NCBI GenBank assembly: GCA_035485275.1
Contig: DATHOE010000011.1
Location: forward strand, 62,001-126,000
DNA length: 64,000 nt
Source of the DNA: DAIDJD01 sp035485275
Lineage (GTDB): Bacteria > Oederibacteriota > JAJYGY01 > DAIDJD01
Direction: 5' to 3'
Made by a program: the position numbers and the translations under genes. The notes below the pieces were generated by a model. That model ran no database searches and was not told the origin of the DNA. It saw only the letters and a program-made list of their open reading frames with translations. Positions 44,048-51,435 of this stretch are shown piece after piece; the first letter of the stretch is position 1; each line of letters begins with the position of its first letter.

Positions 44048-44977
44048 ATGCAAAGCAAATTCCTTGGCATGGCATTCGCGCTTCTGGTCAGTGCGTACGG
44101 TTTGCATGCCGACCAAGCTCAGCCGAATTTATTTTTGAACGCGGGGGCCACCTACGGAAATTTCGTGTCGCCGGTGTACATGTCCGGAACCACCCTCGCC
44201 GGAGGCAATGTGGGTCTTGAATGGTTTCCGGACCCCAAGGTGGCTTTTGATCTCGGCTACAACCAGCTGTCCTACAACCAACTGTCGGTGAAGAAACCCA
44301 CGCCGATCCCCGTCACGGACAACGACGTGACTGTGGCCCTGCGCCTGATGCCCCTGACTTTCGGGAACACCACGCTGACGCTGCTGGGCGGCGTGGGCTA
44401 TAACACCACCGCCCTCATCAAGACATCCAACCAGGAATTGGACACCCGTTATTCGGCCTTCGCCGGCCCCGGTCTGCGCGTGATCGTCTGGTCCCACCTG
44501 GCGCTTGACGCGGGCGTCCAATACCATATGTCCACGCCGCAGAACGCCTTCCACCAATCCCTGGTCGCCACCTTCGGCCTTGCGGTGCCTTTGGACGGCG
44601 CCTTCACACTGGCTGGCTCCGCCCCTGCGGCGACGCCGGTGAGCACCCCCGCCCCGACCGCGGCGCCGACCGCGGCCCCTACGCCCCTTTCCACGCCGGT
44701 GGCCACGCTGCCGGCCACCGAAACGACGGAAGGCAGATACGTCGTGAGAAAAGGCGACGACCTGTGGTGGATCGCGGCCCAGCCCGGGGTCTTTGACGAC
44801 GCCCGCTACTGGCCCCTGCTGCTGGACAGCAACCGGGACCAGATCCGGGATCCGAACGACCTGACGCCGGGCATGGTGCTGCACTTCAAGCTGCGGCGTT
44901 TCTACACCGTCGCCGAGCTGGCCGACGCCAGGAACAGGGAGTGGCACACTCCCCGCCATGGGCGATACCGCTTCTGA
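44048..44977 (+). CDS. Outer-membrane barrel with C-terminal LysM domain
   Basis: 309 residues from ATG 44048. Signal peptide (GMAFALLVSAYGLHA), then an N-terminal barrel-like region (to about 195), a Pro/Thr/Ala-rich linker with TPAPTAAPTAAPTP, and a C-terminal LysM-like domain (YVVRKGDDLWWIAAQ to LTPGMVLHFK). LysM binds peptidoglycan, so the protein probably links outer membrane and cell wall. A TATACT (43986-43991) with TTCACA upstream is a likely promoter. It is the last chromosomal gene before the island. Confidence 0.78.
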   Translation: MQSKFLGMAFALLVSAYGLHADQAQPNLFLNAGATYGNFVSPVYMSGTTLAGGNVGLEWFPDPKVAFDLGYNQLSYNQLSVKKPTPIPVTDNDVTVALRLMPLTFGNTTLTLLGGVGYNTTALIKTSNQELDTRYSAFAGPGLRVIVWSHLALDAGVQYHMSTPQNAFHQSLVATFGLAVPLDGAFTLAGSAPAATPVSTPAPTAAPTAAPTPLSTPVATLPATETTEGRYVVRKGDDLWWIAAQPGVFDDARYWPLLLDSNRDQIRDPNDLTPGMVLHFKLRRFYTVAELADARNREWHTPRHGRYRF

Positions 44978-45002
44978 CAGTTTCGGCTTCGCCGGGTTTA
45001 GG

Positions 45003-45037
45003 GGGCATCGGGCCTGTGTCCGGTGCCCTGTTTTTTT
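45003..45037 (+). terminator. Rho-independent terminator after the barrel-LysM gene
   Basis: GGGCATCGG (45003-45011) pairs with CCGGTGCCC (45020-45028, one G-T pair) and is followed by seven Ts. It lies 25 bp past the stop codon. Confidence 0.8.
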
Positions 45038-45285
45038 GGGGCGGCTTTTTTCGCGGATGGTTCAGGCGCCGCGGCGGCCCGTTCCGGATTCCGGCAGGCG
45101 CGCCGCAGGATTTCCCGGCCGATTCGGGGCCTCCAGGCCCTTGGACGGGCCCGCCGGCCGCACCCAAATACAGAAAAGGAATCAGTTGAAAGTTCCGGGC
45201 GCTTTCGGCGATACTATGGACCCTTCCAAGGGGGATGAAGCTCCTTGGACGCGGGCATTGAAAGAAACCCAATAAAGACGGGCAC

Positions 45286-45324
45286 GGCGGGATAGCTCAG
45301 CTGGTTAGAGCAATGGTATCATAA
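45286..45324 (+). pseudogene. Truncated 5' half of tRNA-Met(CAT), probable attachment site
   Basis: GGCGGGATAGCTCAGCTGGT starts a canonical tRNA: acceptor 5' strand GGCGGGA, TA, D-stem GCTC/GAGC with a normal D-loop, then ATGGT and an anticodon loop with CAT at 45320-45322. The 3' side of the anticodon stem should be ACCAT but the sequence turns into TTTTTAATTG. No T-arm or matching acceptor 3' strand follows within several hundred bases. This fits a tRNA cut at the anticodon loop by element insertion. Confidence 0.65.
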
Positions 45325-45425
45325 TTTTTAATTGACGGTTTTTGGCTGTCTTGAAAAGTAAGCGAAAATCCAGAAATCACCCTATCAATCCTACCGTTTT
45401 CCGCATTTTAGCTTTACCGGCATTA

Positions 45426-45447
45426 GCCTCCTTTGGGAGGTTTTTGT
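45426..45447 (+). terminator. Terminator-like hairpin downstream of the truncated tRNA
   Basis: CCTCC (45427-45431), loop TTTG, GGAGG (45436-45440), then TTTTTGT. About 100 bp after the broken tRNA; it could end any transcript entering the island. Confidence 0.6.
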
Positions 45448-45685
45448 CGGGATTTTGCTACACAGGTGCTACACAAAGTCCGATGGTCTGGAGGGGCTAT
45501 TCAGTCCCTCCAAAACCGATCCCAGGAGGCCTGAATTTGGGCCTATACGGGCATATGAGAGGCTTTGTGAGGGTTTGGGCGGGGATGGATCTTGAAATCA
45601 AAACGTTACTGGCCTACTGTCTCCGGAAGGGGTATCGCTGAAGGGAAGCGGCCCTGAAATTTTCCCGTAGATGGGGGCACTGTAA

Positions 45686-46570
45686 GTGGCTTACCTGCTA
45701 TTCGTCGATGAAAGTGGCCAGGACCACCGCGAGGCCCCCTATGAAGTTTTAGCTGGTCTGGCGGTTCAGGACCGGGACTTGTGGAACTTGGTGGTCGCGG
45801 TCCAGGAAAGCGAAGAACGGCATTTCGGTCGGCGCTATCGTGAGCCTGGCAAGCGGGAGCTTAAGGCCATGAAGCTGTTGAAGAAGAAGGTCTTCAGGCT
45901 CGCGAGGCAGTTGCCCCCTTTTCCGGACGAGGAACGGCGGCGGCTGTCACATGAAGCTCTGGATGACGGCGCCCACGCCACCCAGCACCAAATGACCGCA
46001 CTGGCCCAGGCCAAGATAGCTTTTGTTAAGGATATCTTGGCCCTTTGCGTCCGTTTCCGTTGCAGGATATTTGCATCGATCGTGGATCCGGCGTCTCCGG
46101 TGCCTGGACGCGAGATTCTACGGAAGGACTACTCCTATCTGTTTGAAAGATTTTACTACTTTCTTGAGGACCAAAGGGTAGAAGCCGGACTCGTGGTTTT
46201 TGATGAGCTTGAAAAGAGTCAGAGCCATGTCCTAGTCGGCCAGATGGATTATTACTTCAAGTTTACTCAGCCTGGCAAGCAACGGGCCAATCTCGTCCTG
46301 CCGGAACCCTTCTTCGTCCACAGCGACCTGACGACCGGAATCCAGCTTGCAGACTTGGCGGCTTACGTAATCAGTTGGTCGGTACGGTTTGGGACGATGA
46401 GCGGGCCGAAACGTGCTGAACTGGAGGATATCGGCCAGGTGGTGCTCGGTTTGAAGTACAGGGCAACACGCGAGATTGACGGCAATCCCAATTTCTCGGT
46501 GTCGAGTTTGGTTCACATTAAGGACCTTAGGCCGGCCGGGGAACGTCTGAGTCAGGCGGAGCAAGCCTGA
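45686..46570 (+). CDS. DUF3800 family protein
   Basis: 294 residues, GTG start. N-terminal YLLFVDESGQDHREAPYEVLAGLAV and C-terminal FVHSDLTTGIQLADLAAYVISW are the hallmarks of DUF3800, an RNase H-like fold predicted nuclease common on mobile elements and in some defence loci, including some retron types. The acidic residues D and E in VDESG and D in QLADLAAY are conserved. It is the first gene inside the island; its codon use differs from the chromosome. Confidence 0.85.
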   Translation: MAYLLFVDESGQDHREAPYEVLAGLAVQDRDLWNLVVAVQESEERHFGRRYREPGKRELKAMKLLKKKVFRLARQLPPFPDEERRRLSHEALDDGAHATQHQMTALAQAKIAFVKDILALCVRFRCRIFASIVDPASPVPGREILRKDYSYLFERFYYFLEDQRVEAGLVVFDELEKSQSHVLVGQMDYYFKFTQPGKQRANLVLPEPFFVHSDLTTGIQLADLAAYVISWSVRFGTMSGPKRAELEDIGQVVLGLKYRATREIDGNPNFSVSSLVHIKDLRPAGERLSQAEQA

Positions 46571-46571
46571 A

Positions 46572-46656
46572 ATCGGAAAGAACCGAGTGATCGGAAAGAA
46601 CCGAGTGATCGGAAAGAGCCGTGAGATCGGAAAGAGCCGTGAGATCGGAAAGAGCC
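46572..46656 (+). repeat. 18-bp tandem repeat array, 4.7 units
   Basis: Units begin at 46572, 46590, 46608, 46626 and 46644 (partial). Two copies read ATCGGAAAGAACCGAGTG and two read ATCGGAAAGAGCCGTGAG; the last is cut after GAGCC. It starts one base after the DUF3800 stop. The remainder of the gap to 46883 is AT-rich and has no gene. Confidence 0.9.
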
Positions 46657-46883
46657 TTAAAAATTAAAAAAGGCAATGTTGCGCTTTCGCGCCCCAAAGC
46701 CTCCGAAAGCTATTATCGTGATTTTCGAGTGTTTGTCAACAAACCGTGGGTTTGATGGTTTTCGTGGGCTTCGTGGGATCAGTTAGATAAGGTGGAAGGT
46801 CTCTGGTATCCGGGAATATACTTACTGAACAAGACTTTTTACAAATCTCAACCCAGGACTGATCGATTTTAGGAGCGCGTTCG

Positions 46884-49415
46884 ATGACCTTACTGAATCG
46901 CCTACAAAACCGTCCCACCCAGGAGATACTCGACCGACTAACCGCTTTCTTGACTGAAAATGACTTGTATGAAGATGCCCAGGTTCGGATTCGATGCATT
47001 GCGATTCCGAGTGGGAATGGTGGCCTCGCAAATTTTATAACGACCATTCAGGTCTACGCAGAGGGAACGGCGCCCCCAAAAGCTCAAGAGCAGAACCAAA
47101 AGTATAAGCATTTAAGTCGCCTAGAAGCCTGGGACGTGCCGGGAAAGCTTCCGGCAATTATGGAAAGCATGAGTTCCGGTCAATATTTCTTTGGGCAGGA
47201 AGTGGTGGGCTTTGGGGGAGCCATCCAGTTCACGCGCATTGATCAGTATGATGCGGAAGGAGATTATTCCGATCAGGCCGGCATTGTTCTCTTTGGCTAT
47301 CGGGCGAATACCGCTGAGAACCTGATGGTGCCGAACGAACCGCTTGCCAAACCGGGATTAGACAATTTTTCTGATGCTATAGTCGGTGTTCATAATTGGA
47401 TTGGCATAAGGAATTTCTTCGGCAACTCTGATGATCGTAAAGGCGGGGTGATTATTTCGGTTCCGGAACGTCGAGCTTTCTTTGGGCCTGCGCAATTGTC
47501 GGACGGAAAGTTAAATTTGCGCGTCCATCTGGGACCAAAATATCGAGGGCTTGTGTCACTAATGGGTACGTGGTTCAAAGATAGCAAAGAGGTGGATCAT
47601 TTCGGAGTCCAACCGGCAGCATTAGCCAATTCCTTTAATATTCCGCCGGGAGTGGATGTTGACGGATATGAGGCTCTCTTGGTTGATGATCAGGAATACC
47701 AGTACGACCGGCGCAGGGAACACTTTCTGCGACCCGAGCGAGATTCGCAACCAGAAGAGCTACCATTCATGTACTTGCCGGAAACCGGTGCTGTCACTAC
47801 TGGCATGGGACCAGCGGGCATTTGGAACCCTGAAGATCGTCTCGCCTTCCGTCCGGCCGTCCTACCGGCAAAGCAGCAACCTTTGTCCAGCTCCAAGTTG
47901 CCTAAAATATTCGAAACTTCTTCTGATTCATACCAGGGTATCGGCGTGATTGGTGAGGGCGGCCCGGGGCGAGTCTTTAGAGTCACAGATTCCGAAGGCA
48001 CGGAATGGGCATTGAAAATTTTGAAGCCGGATAATCTCGATATAGGGCGGGCAAAGAGATTTAGGAACGAAATCGGATTTGGTCGACGTAATACCCACAA
48101 AAATATAGTGACGATTGTTGATGAAGGATTCCGGGAGGAAGGCGGGATCAAATGTCCTTTTTATGTCATGAAAAAATATGCCGGGACGCTCAGACACCTC
48201 ATGGATGCAGGCCTGCCCGAGGATAAGCGGCTTTCGGTTTTTTGGAAGATCCTGGACGGCCTTGAATCGGCCCACCTTCAGAGGATCTACCATAGAGACT
48301 TAAAGCCCGAAAATATACTTTGCGACGCCGACGGGGATGATGTGGCGATTGCAGATTTCGGCATTGCTCATTTTGCTGAAGAGCATTTGTTTACTTCCAT
48401 TGAGACGCGGCCAGGAGCGCGATTGGCGAACTTTCAATATGCCGCACCGGAGCAGCGTCAAAGAGGGGCTACAATCGACCACCGTTCCGATATATACGCT
48501 CTCGGCATGATCTTGAATGAGCTATATACCGGGACACTCCTCCAAGGTACTCAATACAAGAAGATAGCGGAGGTTTTTCCAGAGATGGCATTTCTGGATG
48601 ACTTGGTGGAAAAGATGGTTCGACAGACGCCAGCTGATCGTATAGGTAGCGTCACGGAGATTAAGGATGCACTGAAGATTCATAATCCGCTTCTCGAGAA
48701 TACCGGTTCTGGCGCGCTGCTCAAGAGTCTAGAAGCTCGGCGGGACTCCGGAAATGGGATGATACTTTCGGGTGTCGTATCTCTGCCCCCGGATACCGAG
48801 TTGTCAGTTACTCTCCGCCCTTTCATGTCGAAGAAAATAATTGGGCAGTCAAAGGGGATTGTTGGTGAGCGGGGCAAATTCTTGACCGAGGGCTTCACCA
48901 ATGTCGGGGCACCCTGGGAATACGGAAAATATGATGTAGATGTTGTTGCGTATTTTAGCCAAGGGGTTCAACCGGCCCCGGTGCTATCTGTAGTTGGGGA
49001 GAAAGGTTTAAATCTTCAGCCCTCTCAAGACCTAAGACCAAACGATGAGGAATTTCCTGATGCTGGCGTGCATCTTCAAGCTGCCCGTTCGGTCACTTTT
49101 ATGGCGGAGCTTGAAGATGATGGCAATGACCCTGGGAGGGCTATTCAAGCAGTCAGGCAGGCCACTTTAGACGTAAAAGGGAAAGGACTATCGGCGGATA
49201 ACATCGATGGGTGTCTGGCTATGTTCAAATCGGGAGGCGGATTTGATCCCATGGGATGGTCTGCCGTTTTTAAGACCCCAGTTTGGGTTGTGACACTGAA
49301 CTACTTGAATGGGGGCAAGTCGGATACTTGCGATTGGTCTTTTGATCCCAGAAGCAAAGAAGTTCGCTATCTTGATCCAAAATCAAAAATGCTTAGCTGG
49401 ACGCCTAAGGATTGA
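46884..49415 (+). CDS. Ser/Thr protein kinase with unknown N- and C-terminal domains
   Basis: 843 residues. Residues 1-340 match no domain I know. The kinase domain spans about 350-600 and looks active: glycine loop GEGGPGRV, Lys in WALKILK, HRDLKPEN (near 469), DFGIAHF (near 490), APEQ and SDIYALGMIL. The last 240 residues are again unknown, rich in beta-like segments, with a Trp-rich end. There are no membrane helices. Free-standing kinases of this kind on islands can act in phage defence or element control, which is inference. No phosphatase is adjacent. Confidence 0.82.
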   Translation: MTLLNRLQNRPTQEILDRLTAFLTENDLYEDAQVRIRCIAIPSGNGGLANFITTIQVYAEGTAPPKAQEQNQKYKHLSRLEAWDVPGKLPAIMESMSSGQYFFGQEVVGFGGAIQFTRIDQYDAEGDYSDQAGIVLFGYRANTAENLMVPNEPLAKPGLDNFSDAIVGVHNWIGIRNFFGNSDDRKGGVIISVPERRAFFGPAQLSDGKLNLRVHLGPKYRGLVSLMGTWFKDSKEVDHFGVQPAALANSFNIPPGVDVDGYEALLVDDQEYQYDRRREHFLRPERDSQPEELPFMYLPETGAVTTGMGPAGIWNPEDRLAFRPAVLPAKQQPLSSSKLPKIFETSSDSYQGIGVIGEGGPGRVFRVTDSEGTEWALKILKPDNLDIGRAKRFRNEIGFGRRNTHKNIVTIVDEGFREEGGIKCPFYVMKKYAGTLRHLMDAGLPEDKRLSVFWKILDGLESAHLQRIYHRDLKPENILCDADGDDVAIADFGIAHFAEEHLFTSIETRPGARLANFQYAAPEQRQRGATIDHRSDIYALGMILNELYTGTLLQGTQYKKIAEVFPEMAFLDDLVEKMVRQTPADRIGSVTEIKDALKIHNPLLENTGSGALLKSLEARRDSGNGMILSGVVSLPPDTELSVTLRPFMSKKIIGQSKGIVGERGKFLTEGFTNVGAPWEYGKYDVDVVAYFSQGVQPAPVLSVVGEKGLNLQPSQDLRPNDEEFPDAGVHLQAARSVTFMAELEDDGNDPGRAIQAVRQATLDVKGKGLSADNIDGCLAMFKSGGGFDPMGWSAVFKTPVWVVTLNYLNGGKSDTCDWSFDPRSKEVRYLDPKSKMLSWTPKD

Positions 49416-49463
49416 TTCTCTTGGTGCCTTTCCCAAATTGCATTGTTGGGTCTGTTTGCGTCA

Positions 49464-49483
49464 GACCGTAATGCATTACGGTC
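49464..49483. repeat. 20-bp perfect palindrome, copy 1 of 3
   Basis: GACCGTAATGCATTACGGTC is a perfect 20-bp palindrome about 50 bp after the kinase gene. The core CGTAATGCATTACG recurs at 50178 and 50655. Confidence 0.85.
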
Positions 49484-49560
49484 CCCGTCACGTACCCTAT
49501 AGGGGGCACTTTTGAGCCTCGCGGAATACGTTTCCGACCTCCAGCGTGATAGGCGAGCGC

Positions 49561-49806
49561 TCATTGCAGGATTTTTGAACGTCTCTTAATGGTACCCTGT
49601 TTGACGCCAGCAGGCTTTATACGGGGAGGCCGTATGGACGATTGCCAGGATGAAGCTCGGACGACAACGATGTTGCCGCACACGGCCCGGCCTCGTATCG
49701 AGCTACGTGCCTCGTCGAAGGCCTCCCAAAGGGCGTTGAGCGTCCATTCGGGTGCCAGAATGTGGACGGTGCCGCCCTGGAGGGTGATCTGAAGCAATGG
49801 GTCCAT
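49561..49806 (-). CDS. Small unknown protein, divergent to an XRE gene
   Basis: 81 residues with GAGG eight bases before the ATG on the minus strand. The segment LLQITLQGGTVHILAPEWTL and WEAFDEARSSIRG, then VVVRASSWQSSI, looks like a folded alpha/beta domain and not like random translation. I do not recognise the family. It is divergent from the small XRE gene, with a perfect inverted repeat between them, so the two likely form a regulated pair (for example toxin/antitoxin-like or a marker with its repressor). Confidence 0.5.
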   Translation of the reverse strand: MDPLLQITLQGGTVHILAPEWTLNALWEAFDEARSSIRGRAVCGNIVVVRASSWQSSIRPPRIKPAGVKQGTIKRRSKILQ

Positions 49807-49853
49807 TTGGGGGCCTCGTGAGTCTGGGTAGGGAAGACCCCGATTTTAGTCAA

Positions 49854-49874
49854 GTCTGGTCAAGTTGACCAGAC
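49854..49874. promoter_or_regulatory. 21-bp perfect inverted-repeat operator
   Basis: Arms GTCTGGTCAA (49854-49863) and TTGACCAGAC (49865-49874) around a single G. It sits between divergent genes, and each arm contains a TTGACC that could be a -35, so binding would block both promoters. The adjacent XRE protein is the obvious ligand. Confidence 0.7.
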
Positions 49875-49905
49875 CTTTGCGACTATTAACGTTTAGCATC
49901 TGGGA

Positions 49906-50115
49906 ATGAAACCTACCCAGAAGCGAGTCATCAAAAATATCGAGGCGCTGATGATCGCCAAAACCTTGACCATAGGGCAGTTGTCGAGGGAGGTGGGGAT
50001 CGACACGTCGAACCTCTCCAAGATGCTGCGCGGGGAGAGGCAGATTAATTTGGACCACTTGGGCGAGCTTGCCCGCGGATTGGATGTGGACGTTCAGGTG
50101 CTATTGAAGCCCTAG
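49906..50115 (+). CDS. Small XRE-family regulator
   Basis: 69 residues with a Cro/CI helix-turn-helix covering most of the chain (LTIGQLSREVGIDTSNLSKMLRGERQINLDHLGELARGL). No Shine-Dalgarno is evident before the ATG. The upstream perfect inverted repeat suggests it represses itself and the divergent small gene. Confidence 0.82.
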   Translation: MKPTQKRVIKNIEALMIAKTLTIGQLSREVGIDTSNLSKMLRGERQINLDHLGELARGLDVDVQVLLKP

Positions 50116-50177
50116 TCCCCTGGAACTGAGCTTCTGAGCGGTTGGGACCTTGGATCTGGGCAGGCCTTCATGCCAGT

Positions 50178-50193
50178 CCGTAATGCATTACGG
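50178..50193. repeat. Palindrome copy 2 of 3
   Basis: CCGTAATGCATTACGG, perfect 16-bp palindrome, 63 bp past the XRE gene. Together with copy 1 it brackets the divergent regulator pair; both copies are followed within 30 bp by TTTTGAGC. Confidence 0.85.
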
Positions 50194-50228
50194 TCGTCTT
50201 TTTGAGCGGGCAGGGCCAAGCACCCATT

Positions 50229-50399
50229 ATCCCCCCCTCCCTCCTGGAAACCCCCATCTCCACTTACTTATTTCAGGGCCTTCATCCATTTATTTGAAAA
50301 AACCCACACCTACGCAGTTACGGATGTATGTGTGGGTTTTTTAAAAAAATGGATGAATGAAATAAGTAAGTAGAGATGGGGAGGAGGGAGGGGGGGGAG
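50229..50399. repeat. Very long inverted repeat (hairpin of about 170 nt)
   Basis: The arms pair over roughly 65-70 positions. Innermost is a perfect 13-bp stem (AAAAAACCCACAC 50297-50309 with GTGTGGGTTTTTT 50330-50342) around a 20-nt loop. Outward, ATCCATTT/AAATGGAT, CTTACTTATTTCA/TGAAATAAGTAAG and the C-rich/G-rich arms ACCCCCATCTC/GAGATGGGGA and CCTCCCTCC/GGAGGGAGG follow with small bulges. As RNA it would be one of the most stable structures in the window. Possible ncRNA (retron msd-like), MITE or replication structure. Confidence 0.75.
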
Positions 50400-50472
50400 T
50401 AGTGGAGTATGAGAGAGATAAGAGATAAAAAAAAGAAAAAGAAAAAAGAAAAGTTCAAGAGAAGGACCACCC

Positions 50473-50525
50473 CGAAGAGCCAGAAAGACATGCCGATGGA
50501 ACCGGCAAGTCTTTCTGGCTCTTCG
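50473..50525. repeat. 22-bp near-perfect hairpin
   Basis: CGAAGAGCCAGAAAGAC (50473-50489) and its exact complement at 50509-50525 form a 17-bp stem, extended after one mismatch by TGCCG/CGGCA, loop of 7. No T run follows on the plus strand, so a simple terminator is unlikely. Confidence 0.8.
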
Positions 50526-50654
50526 CCCCCTGAGGGGGCTGGCCAAGGCAGGTTCCGGCCAGATGGAGCTTTGGCCGTCGCCTGTCTTGGCGTGGCCGCC
50601 GGGTGAGGCTGCGGCCAAGGAATCGGCTGCGCCGGTAAGACGGCATATGTAGCG

Positions 50655-50668
50655 CGTAATGCATTACG
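50655..50668. repeat. Palindrome copy 3 of 3
   Basis: CGTAATGCATTACG, perfect 14-bp palindrome. With copy 2 it brackets the segment that contains the long hairpins. Confidence 0.8.
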
Positions 50669-51043
50669 TTCGTTCGACTTCATGGTTCGGGTTTGTCCTG
50701 CCCTTCCTCTCCTCAGGCCCGTCCCGCTTACAGGAGCCCCATGGGGCGGCGGCCAATGGACCCTGGCCTAATTGCGCGCGGCGTGACGCTCGCGCCTGGT
50801 CCGCCCCACCTTTGTCCCGTCATCCGGCGAGCGCGTCCAGAGGCCGCGCCCCTGCGAATCCTCATCCTTCGGCTTCTCGGGGCCGGTGCCGATCGAGGCG
50901 CCGCGTCCCGCGGCGTGGGGCTCCGTGCCTCGTCCGTCCAGGGGCCGGACGGTCCCGGCTAAAGCCTGACGCCAGGTCCGTGCCATCGGCCCGCTGGGCG
51001 GGGCGAGAAGGGCATTCCGCCCCCTCGCCACTCAGAGCCGAAC

Positions 51044-51343
51044 ATGAAATTCATACAACCTCTCTTCAATCTGGGCCAGCTCGTCATCACCCCTAGCGCG
51101 ATTACAGTCCTAGCCGAGCAGGGCGTGGCCCCCAGCGACCTTTTAGACCGCCATGTCGACGGCGACTGGTCCGAAATGGCGCCCGAAGACAGAGAAGCCA
51201 ACAGGCAGGCCGTCCAAAACGGGGGCCGGGTCTTCTCCCGGTACTGTCTGACCAGCACCCTCCGGGTCTGGGTTATCACCGAGGCCAAAGGCGACGACGG
51301 TGAACGGACCTCGACCTGCATTCTTCTACCCTCGGAATACTGA
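51044..51343 (+). CDS. Small conserved mobile-element protein (LGQLVxTPxA family)
   Basis: 99 residues: FNLGQLVITPSAITVLAEQG, LLDRHVDGDWSEMAPEDREANRQA, GGRVFSRYCLTSTLRVWVITEA and the ending TCILLPSEY. I recognise this as a family of uncharacterised ~100-residue proteins common on plasmids and integrative elements, sometimes misnamed as restriction subunits. Function unknown. Its presence supports the mobile nature of the region. A 14-bp stem hairpin covers its stop codon. Confidence 0.75.
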   Translation: MKFIQPLFNLGQLVITPSAITVLAEQGVAPSDLLDRHVDGDWSEMAPEDREANRQAVQNGGRVFSRYCLTSTLRVWVITEAKGDDGERTSTCILLPSEY

Positions 51344-51355
51344 GGGTAGAAGAAT
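51320..51355 (+). other. 14-bp perfect hairpin across the stop codon
   Basis: ATTCTTCTACCCTC (51320-51333) and GAGGGTAGAAGAAT (51342-51355) pair perfectly around the loop GGAATACT. The TGA stop (51341-51343) lies at the loop edge. No U-run, so it may stabilise the mRNA end or act as a protein site instead of an intrinsic terminator. Confidence 0.7.
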
Positions 51356-51435
51356 AGGTGACGTCCGCTAGAATGTTAGAATATCAAGGAGCATTCGACG
51401 TATTCTTCAAGTCGAGTTGAAAGGGGGGGATTACG

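Larger units (their letters stand above)
45038..45685. other. Junction between chromosome and island, no gene seen
   Basis: About 650 bp with no supportable coding sequence. It holds the truncated tRNA (45286-45324) and a terminator hairpin (45426-45447). An open frame at 45342-45641 has no domain or ribosome site. I see no integrase gene on either strand here, so the integrase of the element, if present, must lie beyond the right edge. Confidence 0.5.
50116..51043. other. Long hairpin-rich non-coding region
   Basis: 928 bp without a convincing gene. The left part holds two copies of the 14-16 bp palindrome, a ~170-bp inverted repeat, a polypurine tract and a 22-bp hairpin. The right part (50540-51040) is very GC-rich. 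A 145-residue frame at 50659-51096 is Arg/Pro/Ser-rich and looks like a composition artefact. Confidence 0.6.

Noticed and set aside
45342..45641. 99-codon frame after the truncated tRNA
   Set aside because: It spans a terminator hairpin and has no ribosome site or recognisable motif.
45325..45685. Group I intron in the tRNA anticodon loop
   Set aside because: No 3' half of the tRNA (T-arm or complementary acceptor strand) is found in the following several hundred bases, and no intron core was recognised.
46572..46656. Resemblance of the tandem repeat to a sequencing adapter (AGATCGGAAGAGC)
   Set aside because: Every unit has an extra A (ATCGGAAAGAGC) and half the units read AAAGAACC, and the array is regular at 18 bp, so it is genomic repeat and not adapter contamination.
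46572..46656. CRISPR array
   Set aside because: Units are directly adjacent with no spacers, and no cas genes are present in the window.
50659..51096. Arg/Pro/Ser-rich 145-codon frame
   Set aside because: No ribosome site and no domain; its length follows from very high GC. It also overlaps the recognised small gene at 51044.
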